A DNA stretch of 64,000 bases, taken from NCBI RefSeq assembly GCF_963966145.1, contig NC_091047.1, positions 12,400,001 through 12,464,000 of the forward strand, read 5' to 3'. This DNA comes from Tenebrio molitor (lineage: Eukaryota; Arthropoda; Insecta; Coleoptera; Tenebrionidae). The notes beneath the pieces are model-generated. The model made no database searches, was not told the origin of the DNA, and worked only from the letters and a program-made list of their open reading frames with translations. How positions within the stretch are numbered: position 1 is the stretch's first letter; each line of letters starts with the position of its first letter. Shown in pieces: positions 56,060 to 64,000 of this stretch. Position numbers and translations under genes: made by a program.

Positions 56060-56191
56060 TAAGGCCCGGTTTATTCACCTTCAAGTAAATTTATCTGGTC
56101 AGTAGTTGCTATGATTTAGAATCTGCTATTGGTAGATCCATGGTAATTACCGTTCAAATAAAGTTACTTGAAGGTGAATAAACCGGGCCTT
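56060..56191. mobile_element. MITE family C, copy 1
   Basis: 132 bp, ends AGGCCCGGTTTATTCACCTT inverted and continuing CAAGTAA. TA borders. Second copy at 56424. Confidence 0.92.
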
Positions 56192-56423
56192 AGTATAATT
56201 AATAATAGGTATAGATATACCTACCTGATTTGTAACTTTAGTCTTCCATGTACTCGTTAGTTGTTATATCTTGATGTAAGTAAGCGATGGCTTACTTTGC
56301 CTTACATTGGAAATTACTTACATCAGATAGAAAATCACGCATGTGGAGCAGAAAATAAATAAAGATAAAATAGACATAAAATATTTATTTTGAATAAGTT
56401 TCAATTTTTCTCTTTTTACATTT

Positions 56424-56557
56424 AGGCCCGGTTTTTTCACCTTCAAGTAACTTTATTTGAACGGTAATTAAGTACCATGGATCTACAAATAGCAGATTTT
56501 AAATCATAGCAACTACTGGCCAGATAAATTTACTTGAAGGTGAATAAACCGAGCCTT
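56424..56557. mobile_element. MITE family C, copy 2 (opposite orientation)
   Basis: Same ends (GGCCCGGTTTTTTCACCTTC) and a core that is the reverse complement of copy 1 apart from small changes. Confidence 0.92.
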
Positions 56558-56936
56558 AGTATTTTGTTCAATTAACAAAGCAGCGTTTTTATTTTTTTTT
56601 CACCGTAAAAACGGTGAAATATTAAAACATCCAAGGAAACTTTTTGACAACTATTTTTGATCTATCAAAAAATGACATACTTTGCGACTTGATAATGATT
56701 TCGTAGGTCGCTGTAAGTGCTTATTCACAATGGACATAAGACATAAGTAGTAAGTGGGCCCCTTCAGCACACAGCACTTTTTAAGGTAAAACACCCCGAT
56801 TTTCAAGGGGTCAACAGAAAAGCAGAAAAAATCGTGAAACACTGATTTTTAAGGTATATTTTAAAATTAACATTTTTCAAAGATTTTACTCTGTTATAGT
56901 AATAATAGAGGATTAGGATAATTATACAGGGTGACT
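56558..56936. other. Spacer with satellite-related stretch
   Basis: 56789-56850 contains CACCCCGATTTTCAAGG and AAAAGCAGAAAAAATCGTGA, the same motifs as the tandem repeats at 63.1-63.3 kb. Confidence 0.55.
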
Positions 56937-57939
56937 GACGAAAAACCTTTGATGCTGTATCTTGCTTATTTTTTATCCGATTTGAATAAATTACACATCA
57001 AATGAAATAATTTTGAAAACACTTCAATACCAACTAAATAAAAAAAATATATTGCGTCCAGTTTTTGACAGATGAACATCAGCTTCTTTTTTTCAAATAG
57101 CACTGTACATTTTTTTTTTATTCAATATTGTAGAGATTTGTCTTCTGAATATAAAAATGCAAAAAACTATACCCATTCATGAAACAGAAATCAAAAAATT
57201 AAAGAGTAAATGTACAAAATTTAAAAATCAAGTGACCAAAATAAACAAGAGAGAAGTTTGTTCTAAATGCTCCAAATGACTAGGTAAGCTCTGAGTATTC
57301 TTTTGTCGAAACAGTTTGATAATAATAATATTATAATGTTGCTGTGGAAGAAAATTTCCAAAGACGATTTAGTGTTAACCTGTGGTGTGGCATTTTTGGA
57401 CATTTGAATCTATTGGATTTCTTTATATTCATTCGAAACTTTCGAGACAATGTTTATTTGACCCCACCAGCTACCCAAAAAGAGTTAAGAAAAAAGATAG
57501 TGGGAGTATGTCAGGAAAAACCCCGAAATTTTTTACTGAATGCAAAGGTGGACATTTCTAGAAGGTATCGATAGTGTCTGCAACAGCATTGAGGAAATTT
57601 TGAGCAACTAGAATAGATTTTGTATTGTTTACAAATTTGATTAGGTACTTGATTTTTGATTTTCAATTTTTTTTATTTAAAATACATTTTTTGTTTTTTC
57701 TTTTAATGTAAGAATACTCAGAAGAAGATTCTTTATGAGAACGAATAAAAAAATATATAGAGTGTAATTTGAAAAAAAAAAAGTTGGCTATCGTCTGTCA
57801 AAAAATAGATGTCGAAAAAAATATTGAATAGGATAATAATGAAGTGTTTTTCGAACTATTTCATTTGATGTATCATTTATTCAAATCGGATAAAGAATAA
57901 GTAAGATACAGCCTCAAAGGTTTTTCGTCAGTCACCCTG
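56937..57939 (+). mobile_element. Mariner-type element with ~100-bp TIRs, internally deleted
   Basis: TIRs start CAGGGTGACTGACGAAAAAC and stay alike for about 100 bp; TA on both sides. The 57344-57574 frame joins RRFSVNLWCGIFG (block near the second Asp) directly to DFFIFIRNFRDNVYLTPP and ATQKELRKKIVGVCQ (C-terminal block), so the catalytic centre between is deleted. Non-autonomous remnant. Confidence 0.85.
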
Positions 57940-58226
57940 TATAACTACTTATGTTAAAAATAGATAAAGAAGATAAATTTTATTTAAAAGAATTAGGTAT
58001 GTGAATTGGAAAATTTGGTATTGGGTCACTTCAGCACACGTATGAATACGATTTCGGTCAAACAAATTCGGGCAAGGTCCTTATGAGCGAAGCAAATTCA
58101 CAGTTCACAATTCACTGTTTTTAAGTTTACACAAAAAGTTATGACTTTATATTATTTATTAGAATAGATACTCGTAATACAAAACATTAAAGCAAAATTA
58201 AATAAAAACTTTTAATCACATCCTTC
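57940..58226. other. 3-prime flank of the 58.6-kb gene
   Basis: Holds a minus-strand AATAAA at 58155-58160, about 70 nt past the proposed stop. Confidence 0.4.
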
Positions 58227-58638
58227 TCACTCAGGACTTGGGGTCCACTCACCGGATCTATAACAAAAAATCGGTAAAATTAAAACTATATAATGTTATT
58301 ATCCATATGTTGATTGTTATTACTAACATATCCCGCTTAAACGCTCGTTTTTCTTCCTCCGATTCAAATTTCACTGTGATTTCACACAATCCTCCAACCA
58401 CCAGGGAAACACTAAGAGTACTTCTATCTACATAATCTTGTCTTCGCATTGAGAACGGAGCAAACGGGGGAATAGACACAACATTTTCCCCTGTATATAT
58501 TTGAACCTGGGTCTGCGTCCCAGCATTTGAGGTTAGATCGACTATGTAAAACATTCTTCTTTTCTTCTTTAACATTGACTGAAAAATTCTTAGCTCGTTC
58601 AAGAGGCTTATCTTCACACCGAAACGTTTTTGTTCCAT
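58227..58638 (-). CDS. Small protein of unknown function, two exons
   Basis: ATG at 58638 follows an acceptor (TCATTTACAG/ACAGCACAAAA) that ends a probable 5-prime UTR intron. Exon 1 58638-58328 (MEQKRFGVKISLLNELRIF ... EEEKRAFKRD) uses donor AT/GTTAGT; exon 2 58257-58227 adds SGEWTPSPE and stop; 113 residues. The region YTGENVVSIPPFAPFSMRRQ and the beta-rich LSVSLVVGGLCEITVKF suggest a compact fold, but I recognise no family. Codon pattern, splice signals and the poly(A) site support a real gene. The P-type element at 58757 begins about 120 bp upstream, in its promoter or leader. Confidence 0.5.
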
Positions 58639-58869
58639 TTTTGTGCTGTCTGTAAATGATAAAGATATACAAAAAAGTTGGCTATTATCACAAACCATCA
58701 AACTATAATAAGACTGCTAAGCTAAAACTAAAAGCCGTATGAAACCTAGGAGACATCAAGGTGTATAGAATAATAGGGAGGGAACATGCGGCCGGCCGAG
58801 TGAAGCCGCTTTGATGCGCATGTGCGCGGTAGTACGCCCCAAGAAAGTGAAGAATAGTTATTTATATAA

Positions 58870-59342
58870 GTGTTAAAAGTGAGATTTTATTTTGTAAGTG
58901 GGGTAGATTGGGAAACGAGCGCAGCGAGTTGACCAACCCCACGAACAAAATAAAATCACTTTTAACACGTCCATCATACATGTATTTTTTAATTTTTTTA
59001 TACAACTGGTTTGCATTGCATTAAAAAACGCAGTCGTATTTTTGATGTTTATTTTAATTTCTGCGGCAAAAATTACGTAGCTAGTCTTGTATTGACATTT
59101 GTTTATTAGAAACGTCAAAAAAGTTTTCATTACGATTTGTAAAACACTTTCAATTCCACATTATTGCATTCGTAAACATGGAATGCAAAGAAAACGACGT
59201 TAACGATGCCGATATGGACGACAGATTTCCCGCAGATATTGAAAAAGCGGCAAATAGAGTCACTTTAACATTTATAAATAAATAAAAAATAACTAGTGTT
59301 AAAAGTTTTTTTTTTACTAGTGTTAAAAAATACTTTTAACAC
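58870..59342. mobile_element. Nested element, TIR GTGTTAAAAGT
   Basis: Starts GTGTTAAAAGTGAGATTTTA and ends ACTTTTAACAC. The first 99 bp form a strong hairpin (58870-58968) around AACGAGCGCAGCGAGTTG. A 35-codon frame at 59178 (MECKENDVNDADMDDRFPA) may be a leftover of a transposon-encoded protein. Sits in the 5-prime part of the P-type element. Confidence 0.55.
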
Positions 59343-59524
59343 GGTAAGTTTAGCTTCCACTAAAAGCGTCACTTTTAATGTCAGTTGTATAAAAAAGTAA
59401 TTTCGTTGTGATATTTGGTGTGGTTTTCTAGTTTTTCTTCAGTTGTTTTGTGCGGTTGACTATTTTGTGTTGGAAAGGATTTTTCAACAAGTTTTTGTGT
59501 ACTTAAATTATAATTTTCATAAAT

Positions 59525-62445
59525 ATGGTTTGTTGTGCTGCTTACGGTTGTTCAAATAGAACCGACAGGAAAGAAACCAAAGGCTCTCAGTTCCCTAAAA
59601 TAACTTTTCATCAGTAAGTTATTAAAGCTACAGTGTTAGAGAATATTATTGACACCGTAAAATCTTAGATTTCCAAAGGACAAGGAAATGGGTGAAAGCT
59701 GTTAGGCGTGATTCCTGGGCTCCCAGTACCAGAAGTGTACTTTGTTCCGTACATTTTGCCGAAGAATGTTTTGACCGGACTTTTTGCAATATTACCAAGC
59801 TTCATAGAGATGCTGTTCCAACAATTTTCCCAGCGTTTCCTGCTCACTTACAAAAGGTAAGTTTTTTGGACGCTGATTCCAAGTTGACTTGCGACTGACG
59901 CACTTGTTGTCATGGTAACGGCGCAAGAGAGAAAGATGACGCATATTGGTAATTAATGTGTAGCACAAAGATAGCTACAATTTGCGCTGCACCATCTATT
60001 TGCCGCCATGACTTGAAATCGGGCCCTTGGATATTTATTTGTTTTTATTGTGTATAAAGCCCACTGCACCCAAGCGAAGACTAGTTATAAGAAAATTATC
60101 AAGCCTTCCTCCTCCATTAAGCAACATTCCTGAATTTTCGGAAGAGCCAGTTCCGTCAACTTCAACTGACATCAAGGAAACTGAACAACCAGTTGAAGAC
60201 GTAGCATTGACTTCTTTATCAATACGGCAGTTGCTCAGCAAGACAACTTCATTTTCACCTGATAGAAAACACAGGTAACAATAAAATTAATTTTTATTGA
60301 GAACAAGTTTACTATGTACTTAGTGCACAGGTATGAATCCCCAACTGCGACAAAACGTAAATTTGAATTTAACAACACAATTAACCAATATCGGAAAAGG
60401 ATTAGAAATCTTCAACAAACAAAACGAAGACAAAAAAACAACTCATGACTATGAAGAGCATTGTCAGATGTCTAAAAGAAAAACATTTACTTTTGGAAGA
60501 AAATATTAACATTTTAAATAACTTATCAGGCCCAAGTAAGCAGATTGTGAAAAGGCAAGTTGCTAAATCACGTCAACGGCTTGCTAAAGTTTATAGTCCA
60601 GAACTTCGCAAGTTTGCACTCACTCTTCACTATTATTCACCTAGGGCGTATAATTTTGTTGGAGAAAGCTTCAATACCTGTCTTCCGCATCCCAAAACCC
60701 TTTCCCGGTGGTACAAAACAGTGAACGGAAACCCCGGCTTTACAGAAGAATCGTTTCATGCGATACGTCAAATGGTAGAGAAATCAAATTATGAGCTGTT
60801 TGGTGCGTTATTGGTAGACGAAGTGGCAATCCGCAAGCATCTAGACTATGACGGTCATAATATGACAGGGTATGTAGATCTGGGTACTGGACTTGAAGGA
60901 GATGACAGACCTCTGGCAAAAAATATAAATTTAACCTTTGGTTAAATTTACGTGAAATTCAAATTAACAGCGTCCTTCTGATTGGTCAACTTGAATTATT
61001 CATTACAAAAAATCGATTATACCCTGTCCTTTTTTTTAAACGCTATTGCTTTCAGTTATCACCAAGGAAAACGCACTGTAAATTTGATCCGCGAGTTCTG
61101 GGACACCTGTATATATATACCGGATCCCTGTCACATGATCAAATTAGTCCGCAATACTCTAGGGGAAAAAGGTATCATATTTGATGACAATAATGATCCA
61201 ATTTTGTGGGATTATATTAAGAAACTACACGAACTGCAGGATGCTGAGGGGTTACATTTGGCCAACAAAGTCAAAGCCCTCCACGTTAATTTTTATAAAC
61301 AAAAAATGAAGGTTAGACTCGCAACACAAGTGCTTAGCCGTTCAGTGGCTGATGCACTGAGCCATTTGATGAATGACTTAAAATTATCCGATTTTAAAGA
61401 TTGTGGGCCTACAATCCGCTTTATAACACTTTTCAATAACTTATTTGATATTTTCAATTCAAAAGGCCAGGTACAGAACGGTTTTAACAAATCTCTCCAG
61501 GATAATAATTATGAGGACATTTTTTCCTATCTAGATTCTTGCACCAAATATATTATAAAGTTAAAAACTGATAAAGTCTGAAGGCAATGTTTCTTGAGGT
61601 GTGCCAGAAAGAAAAGTTGCTCTGTTACATACCAACATACCAAACTTAGCCAGGATCACCTAGAACTTTTTTTTGGTATTATAAGGTTACATGGTGGCAG
61701 CAACAACAACCCAACAGCGAAACAATTCATTTCTGCCTATAGAAAAAATTTAATTCATTTGCAACTCAAAGCGCACGATAAGGGTAACTGTATACCTCAC
61801 CAAGAAATTTCAATTTTGCATTGTAAAGTCTTATCTTCTGAACAAAGGATTAATTTCAGCACTCCTGGTTATCATGTTGAAGAAGATAAACTTATTAACA
61901 TTGAAAGCGAGACAGATCATACTTACTTAGAGTCTCTTCAAGAACTCACTATGGTGTCAAAACACATCATTCGGTATGTAGGAGGCTTTGTTGTAAAGTA
62001 TTTAATTAAAACCATTAAATGTGATGAATGTGTAAGTGCGTTAATTGATTATTCAAATCGAAGTATTTGCCTCCTAACTGCCACCAAAGATAGGAGTGGT
62101 TTAATGTATCCCGCAACAGATGTTATTAATGTATGCGAAATTAGTGAGAAAACGATCAAACAAGCACTGTCTGAAAGCGGTGGTAGTTTTCTTAAAAAGA
62201 AATTTACAGGAGAGTATTTAACTTCATCTGTACTCCATTATTATTTAGATAAAGATATCTTCGATGTTTTGCGAATACACTCTAAAAATCAATCTCCAGT
62301 AGATAATCATGTGATTCTTTTAATAAAAGCAATTGCCAAAAAATATATTGACATTAGGTTGCATTATATTGCCAAGACAGTGATAGATAAGTCACTTTCA
62401 AAGCGGCAGTTGTTTAATAAATTAGTATTGTTTAGTGGAGTTTAG
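59525..62445 (+). pseudogene. THAP-domain P-element transposase (THAP9-like), broken
   Basis: Exon 1 59525-59613 starts MVCCAAYGCSNRTDRK (C2CH THAP start) and ends at CA/GTAAGT. Exon 2 59669-59856 gives KWVKAVRRDSW, CSVHFAEECF and RDAVPTIFP, but FPKD and KWVKA are in different frames, so it has a small indel unless a later acceptor is used. Exon 3 about 60060-60275 is linker; exon 4 from 60332 (YRKRIRNLQQTKRRQ) shifts frame near 60444, then YSPRAYNFV, LPHPKTLSRWY and ALLVDEVAIRKHL follow. Around 60925-61040 about 100 residues with catalytic RNase H motifs are replaced by unrelated DNA with AAATTTAACC/GGTTAAATTT. DPCHMIKLVRN resumes, a TGA stops at 61579, and TKLSQDHLELFFG to the C-terminus is open in the same frame. 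Not functional as transposase. Confidence 0.88.
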
Positions 62446-62473
62446 TGTCGAGCTTTTTTTTAAGTAGATAAAC

Positions 62474-62681
62474 TTCGGCCAGCGAGAGATTGGGAGATTT
62501 TAAATTGTATTAAATTAACCCAACACTACAAAATGCACTAGAATACATTAATTAGAGAATAATTTCAGGACAAAAAATGTTACTGCTTGAAGGTAAATAA
62601 ATAAATGATTTACGCTAGGTAGTATTTTCTCTGCGTAGAATTTAGTGATTTTTATATCGACCAATCTCCCGCTGGACAAAC
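62474..62681. mobile_element. MITE family B, copy 2, inserted in the P-type element
   Basis: Ends CTTCGGCCAGCGAGAGATTG and (reversed) TTTGTCCAGCGGGAGATTGG; core matches the 9451 copy in reverse. Lies just past the transposase stop. Confidence 0.88.
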
Positions 62682-63039
62682 CATATACTCTGAATACATT
62701 TGTAATGCAAAAAAAATTATAGTGTCTTATTTTCTTGCAGTTTTATTGTTAATTCCCGACATCTCAAGTGTTAACTGGGGCGTACCTCACGGGTTGCATA
62801 TACTAAATTGCGCCCGTTTCCTTGTCCCTCACCGCATCATTTTACCGCACCCGCAAGCTTGCGTATGTCCCCTCCCTATTATTCTATACTCCTTGGGAGA
62901 CATGGGCGATTGTGGCGCGGCGCTTGTGGTCGGCCAAACTAACAACTCGTGTTTAGTCGATTTTCAGCGGTAATCTTAGCTGAATGCGGGTATTTTGAAT
63001 TAAAAAAACTTAGGCGTTCACTGTTATACCAATATCACT

Positions 63040-63330
63040 TCATCACACAGGTAATTTACAGCTAATTTTTTAAGGAAAATAAAAAAAGTAATTTACAGCT
63101 AATTTTTAAGGAAGATAAAAAAAAGTAAAAAAAAAATCGTGAAAATACCCCCCGATTTTCAAGGTAGATAAAAAAGTAAAAATTTTAAGGAAAACACCCC
63201 CGATTTTCAAGGCCAAACGTCCACCCTGTGGACTAGTGCTTCGCATGACTGAAAAGCAGAAAAAATTGTGGAAATCCCCCGATTTTCAAGGTAGACGTCC
63301 ACCCTGTGGACTAGTGCTTCGCAGCAAAGC
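63040..63330. repeat. Degenerate tandem repeats (CCCCGATTTTCAAGG type)
   Basis: GTAATTTACAGCTAATTTTT occurs twice near 63050-63110; a unit with CCCCCGATTTTCAAGG, GTCCACCCTGTGGACTAGTG and CTTCGCA occurs twice (63193-63250 and about 63272-63325). GTCCACCCTGTGGAC is itself palindromic. Related stretch at 56789. Confidence 0.8.
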
Positions 63331-63418
63331 CAGCCCAGAGGTCACCAAAGGTTCCCGAGGGAATCGAAAGATTCCGGAGGCGAAGCCGAAGTAAAAGTGT
63401 CAAGCAAAATAGTCTGTT

Positions 63419-63449
63419 ATAACAAGTGGCAAACTTTGCCACTCGTTAT
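63419..63449. repeat. 31-bp near-perfect palindrome
   Basis: ATAACAAGTGGCAAA, central C, TTTGCCACTCGTTAT. Fifteen-bp arms with one non-complementary pair. GTCGGC/GCCGAC forms another small stem near 63478-63491. Confidence 0.7.
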
Positions 63450-63593
63450 TTCTTCAATAAAAGTAATAATTTAGCGGTCGGCACGCCGACTGGTGAAAAT
63501 CAATTAAAAAATTGCAAAATTATAAATTTTTTCAACGGGGTAAAATACCCTATCTGGTAAACGAAACAGTTGGCTTAAAAAAAAGATAAAATT

Positions 63594-63806
63594 TCAATCA
63601 AACTGATCTGTTTTTCTAAGGAGAACGATTCGGTCCCCTTTAGTTCTGATAAAAATAAAAGTAATTATTCGTAGTAGTTCAAGTTCTTCGTCTTCTGTTA
63701 GATTAATTTTAGATACTTCTTCATCGTCTACTTTATAACAAATATTAGAATTACCGCGCTCTTTTAAATTTAAAGTTATAAGATTAGGTATCCATTTATA
63801 TTAAAA
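63594..63806 (-). pseudogene. AT-rich open frame downstream of the hemopexin-like piece
   Basis: About 68 sense codons without an ATG: WIPNLITLNLKERGNS, then CYKVDDEEVSKINL, TEDEELELL and a final LLRKTDQFD before TGA. Biased, protein-like composition (acidic then hydrophobic and basic). It follows the hemopexin-like frame on the same strand in another phase, so the two may be one gene broken by a shift, or separate exons. Family not recognised. Confidence 0.3.
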
Positions 63807-63807
63807 A

Positions 63808-64000
63808 TTATTTAAGCTTATTTAGTAAAATCATAATCTTATCTATAATACTACATTTAATTCCAAAAATAGATAAATCAAATTTATCCGATTTTGTCGT
63901 TTGCAAAAATTCATCATACTCACAGTAATTATTATCTTTAAAAAAATAAATTTTTCCATTAATATATCTAAACGCCTTGTTAATATTAGAAGGAATACTT
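63808..64000 (-). CDS. Hemopexin-repeat-like fragment, cut by the window edge
   Basis: 63 codons enter from the right edge and end at TAA. SIPSNINKAFRYINGKIYFF followed by K, then YCEYDEF, matches the hemopexin repeat pattern (I-x-AF-x-y-x-G-K-x-YFFK...Y-x-x-YD). About 30 residues of Ile/Asn/Lys-rich tail follow. Hemopexin repeats occur in matrix metalloproteinases and several secreted proteins. Upstream sequence is outside the window, so gene identity, intactness and origin are open. Composition is more AT-rich than the host genes here. Confidence 0.5.
   Translation of the reverse strand, partial: SIPSNINKAFRYINGKIYFFKDNNYCEYDEFLQTTKSDKFDLSIFGIKCSIIDKIMILLNKLK

Larger units (their letters stand above)
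58757..62895 (+). mobile_element. P-superfamily DNA transposon, 4139 bp, with 34-bp TIRs and 8-bp target duplication
   Basis: TIRs CAAGGTGTATAGAATAATAG and (right, reversed) CAAGGAGTATAGAATAATAG continue to 34 bp with three mismatches. The same octamer GGAGACAT flanks both ends (58749-58756 and 62896-62903). P elements make 8-bp duplications and have TIRs starting CA. The interior encodes a THAP/P transposase on the plus strand. Two other elements are inserted inside (58870-59342 and 62474-62681). The exact duplication shows the ends are true, while the transposase is broken, so it cannot move itself. Confidence 0.92.

Noticed and set aside
62722..62973. GC-rich 83-codon frame as a gene
   Set aside because: It spans the right terminal repeat and target duplication of the P-type element; no family features.

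Overview
The window looks like AT-rich nuclear DNA of an insect, possibly a beetle (the order is a guess). Reasons: genes are split by very short introns (about 40-70 nt) with GT/AG borders, the proteins are animal families (TRPA channels, RBM34, IBA57, CFAP263/CCDC113, ANAPC13, ZFAND1), and the gaps are crowded with insect-type DNA transposons, MITEs and LINE pieces. No tRNA, rRNA, CRISPR or bacterial-style operon was seen.

Layout. 1-20 kb: no supportable host gene. It holds packed inverted-repeat elements (0.4-2.3 kb), a decayed mariner-type element (5.1-6.6 kb), a few GC-richer blocks that may be regulatory, and a LINE 3-prime relic (17.3 kb). 20.3 kb: a small intronless gene, Jupiter-like at best. 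23.3-34.4 kb: two diverging, largely single-exon genes for painless/pyrexia-type TRPA channels; the minus-strand copy has lost the pore-filter segment. 34.4-41 kb: LINE and Tc1 relics, a MITE and a 165-bp foldback. 41.3-53.9 kb: a gene-dense island with a secreted LRR protein, IBA57 and CDPF1 only 51 nt apart, RBM34 (minus) with a four-fold tandem exon duplication, and a ten-exon CFAP263/CCDC113 gene (minus). The large intron of that last gene encloses ANAPC13 and ZFAND1 on the opposite strand, whose reading frames overlap as TAATG. A small gene of unknown function diverges from the CFAP263 start. 54-64 kb: foldback, MITE and mariner copies, a small unknown gene, a 4.1-kb P-superfamily element with 34-bp terminal inverted repeats and an exact 8-bp target duplication but a broken THAP/P transposase, satellite-like repeats, and a hemopexin-like fragment running off the right edge.

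How the genes relate. The two TRPA genes are a local duplicate pair, one apparently able to form a pore and one doubtful. The island mixes housekeeping roles (mitochondrial Fe-S assembly, ribosome biogenesis, APC/C, stress-related ubiquitin handling) with a ciliary gene. The shared theme is compact layout: nesting, overlapping frames, convergent overlapping 3-prime ends and a head-to-head promoter. All splice models are read from sequence only. Exon joins were checked for phase by hand, but no transcript evidence was available.
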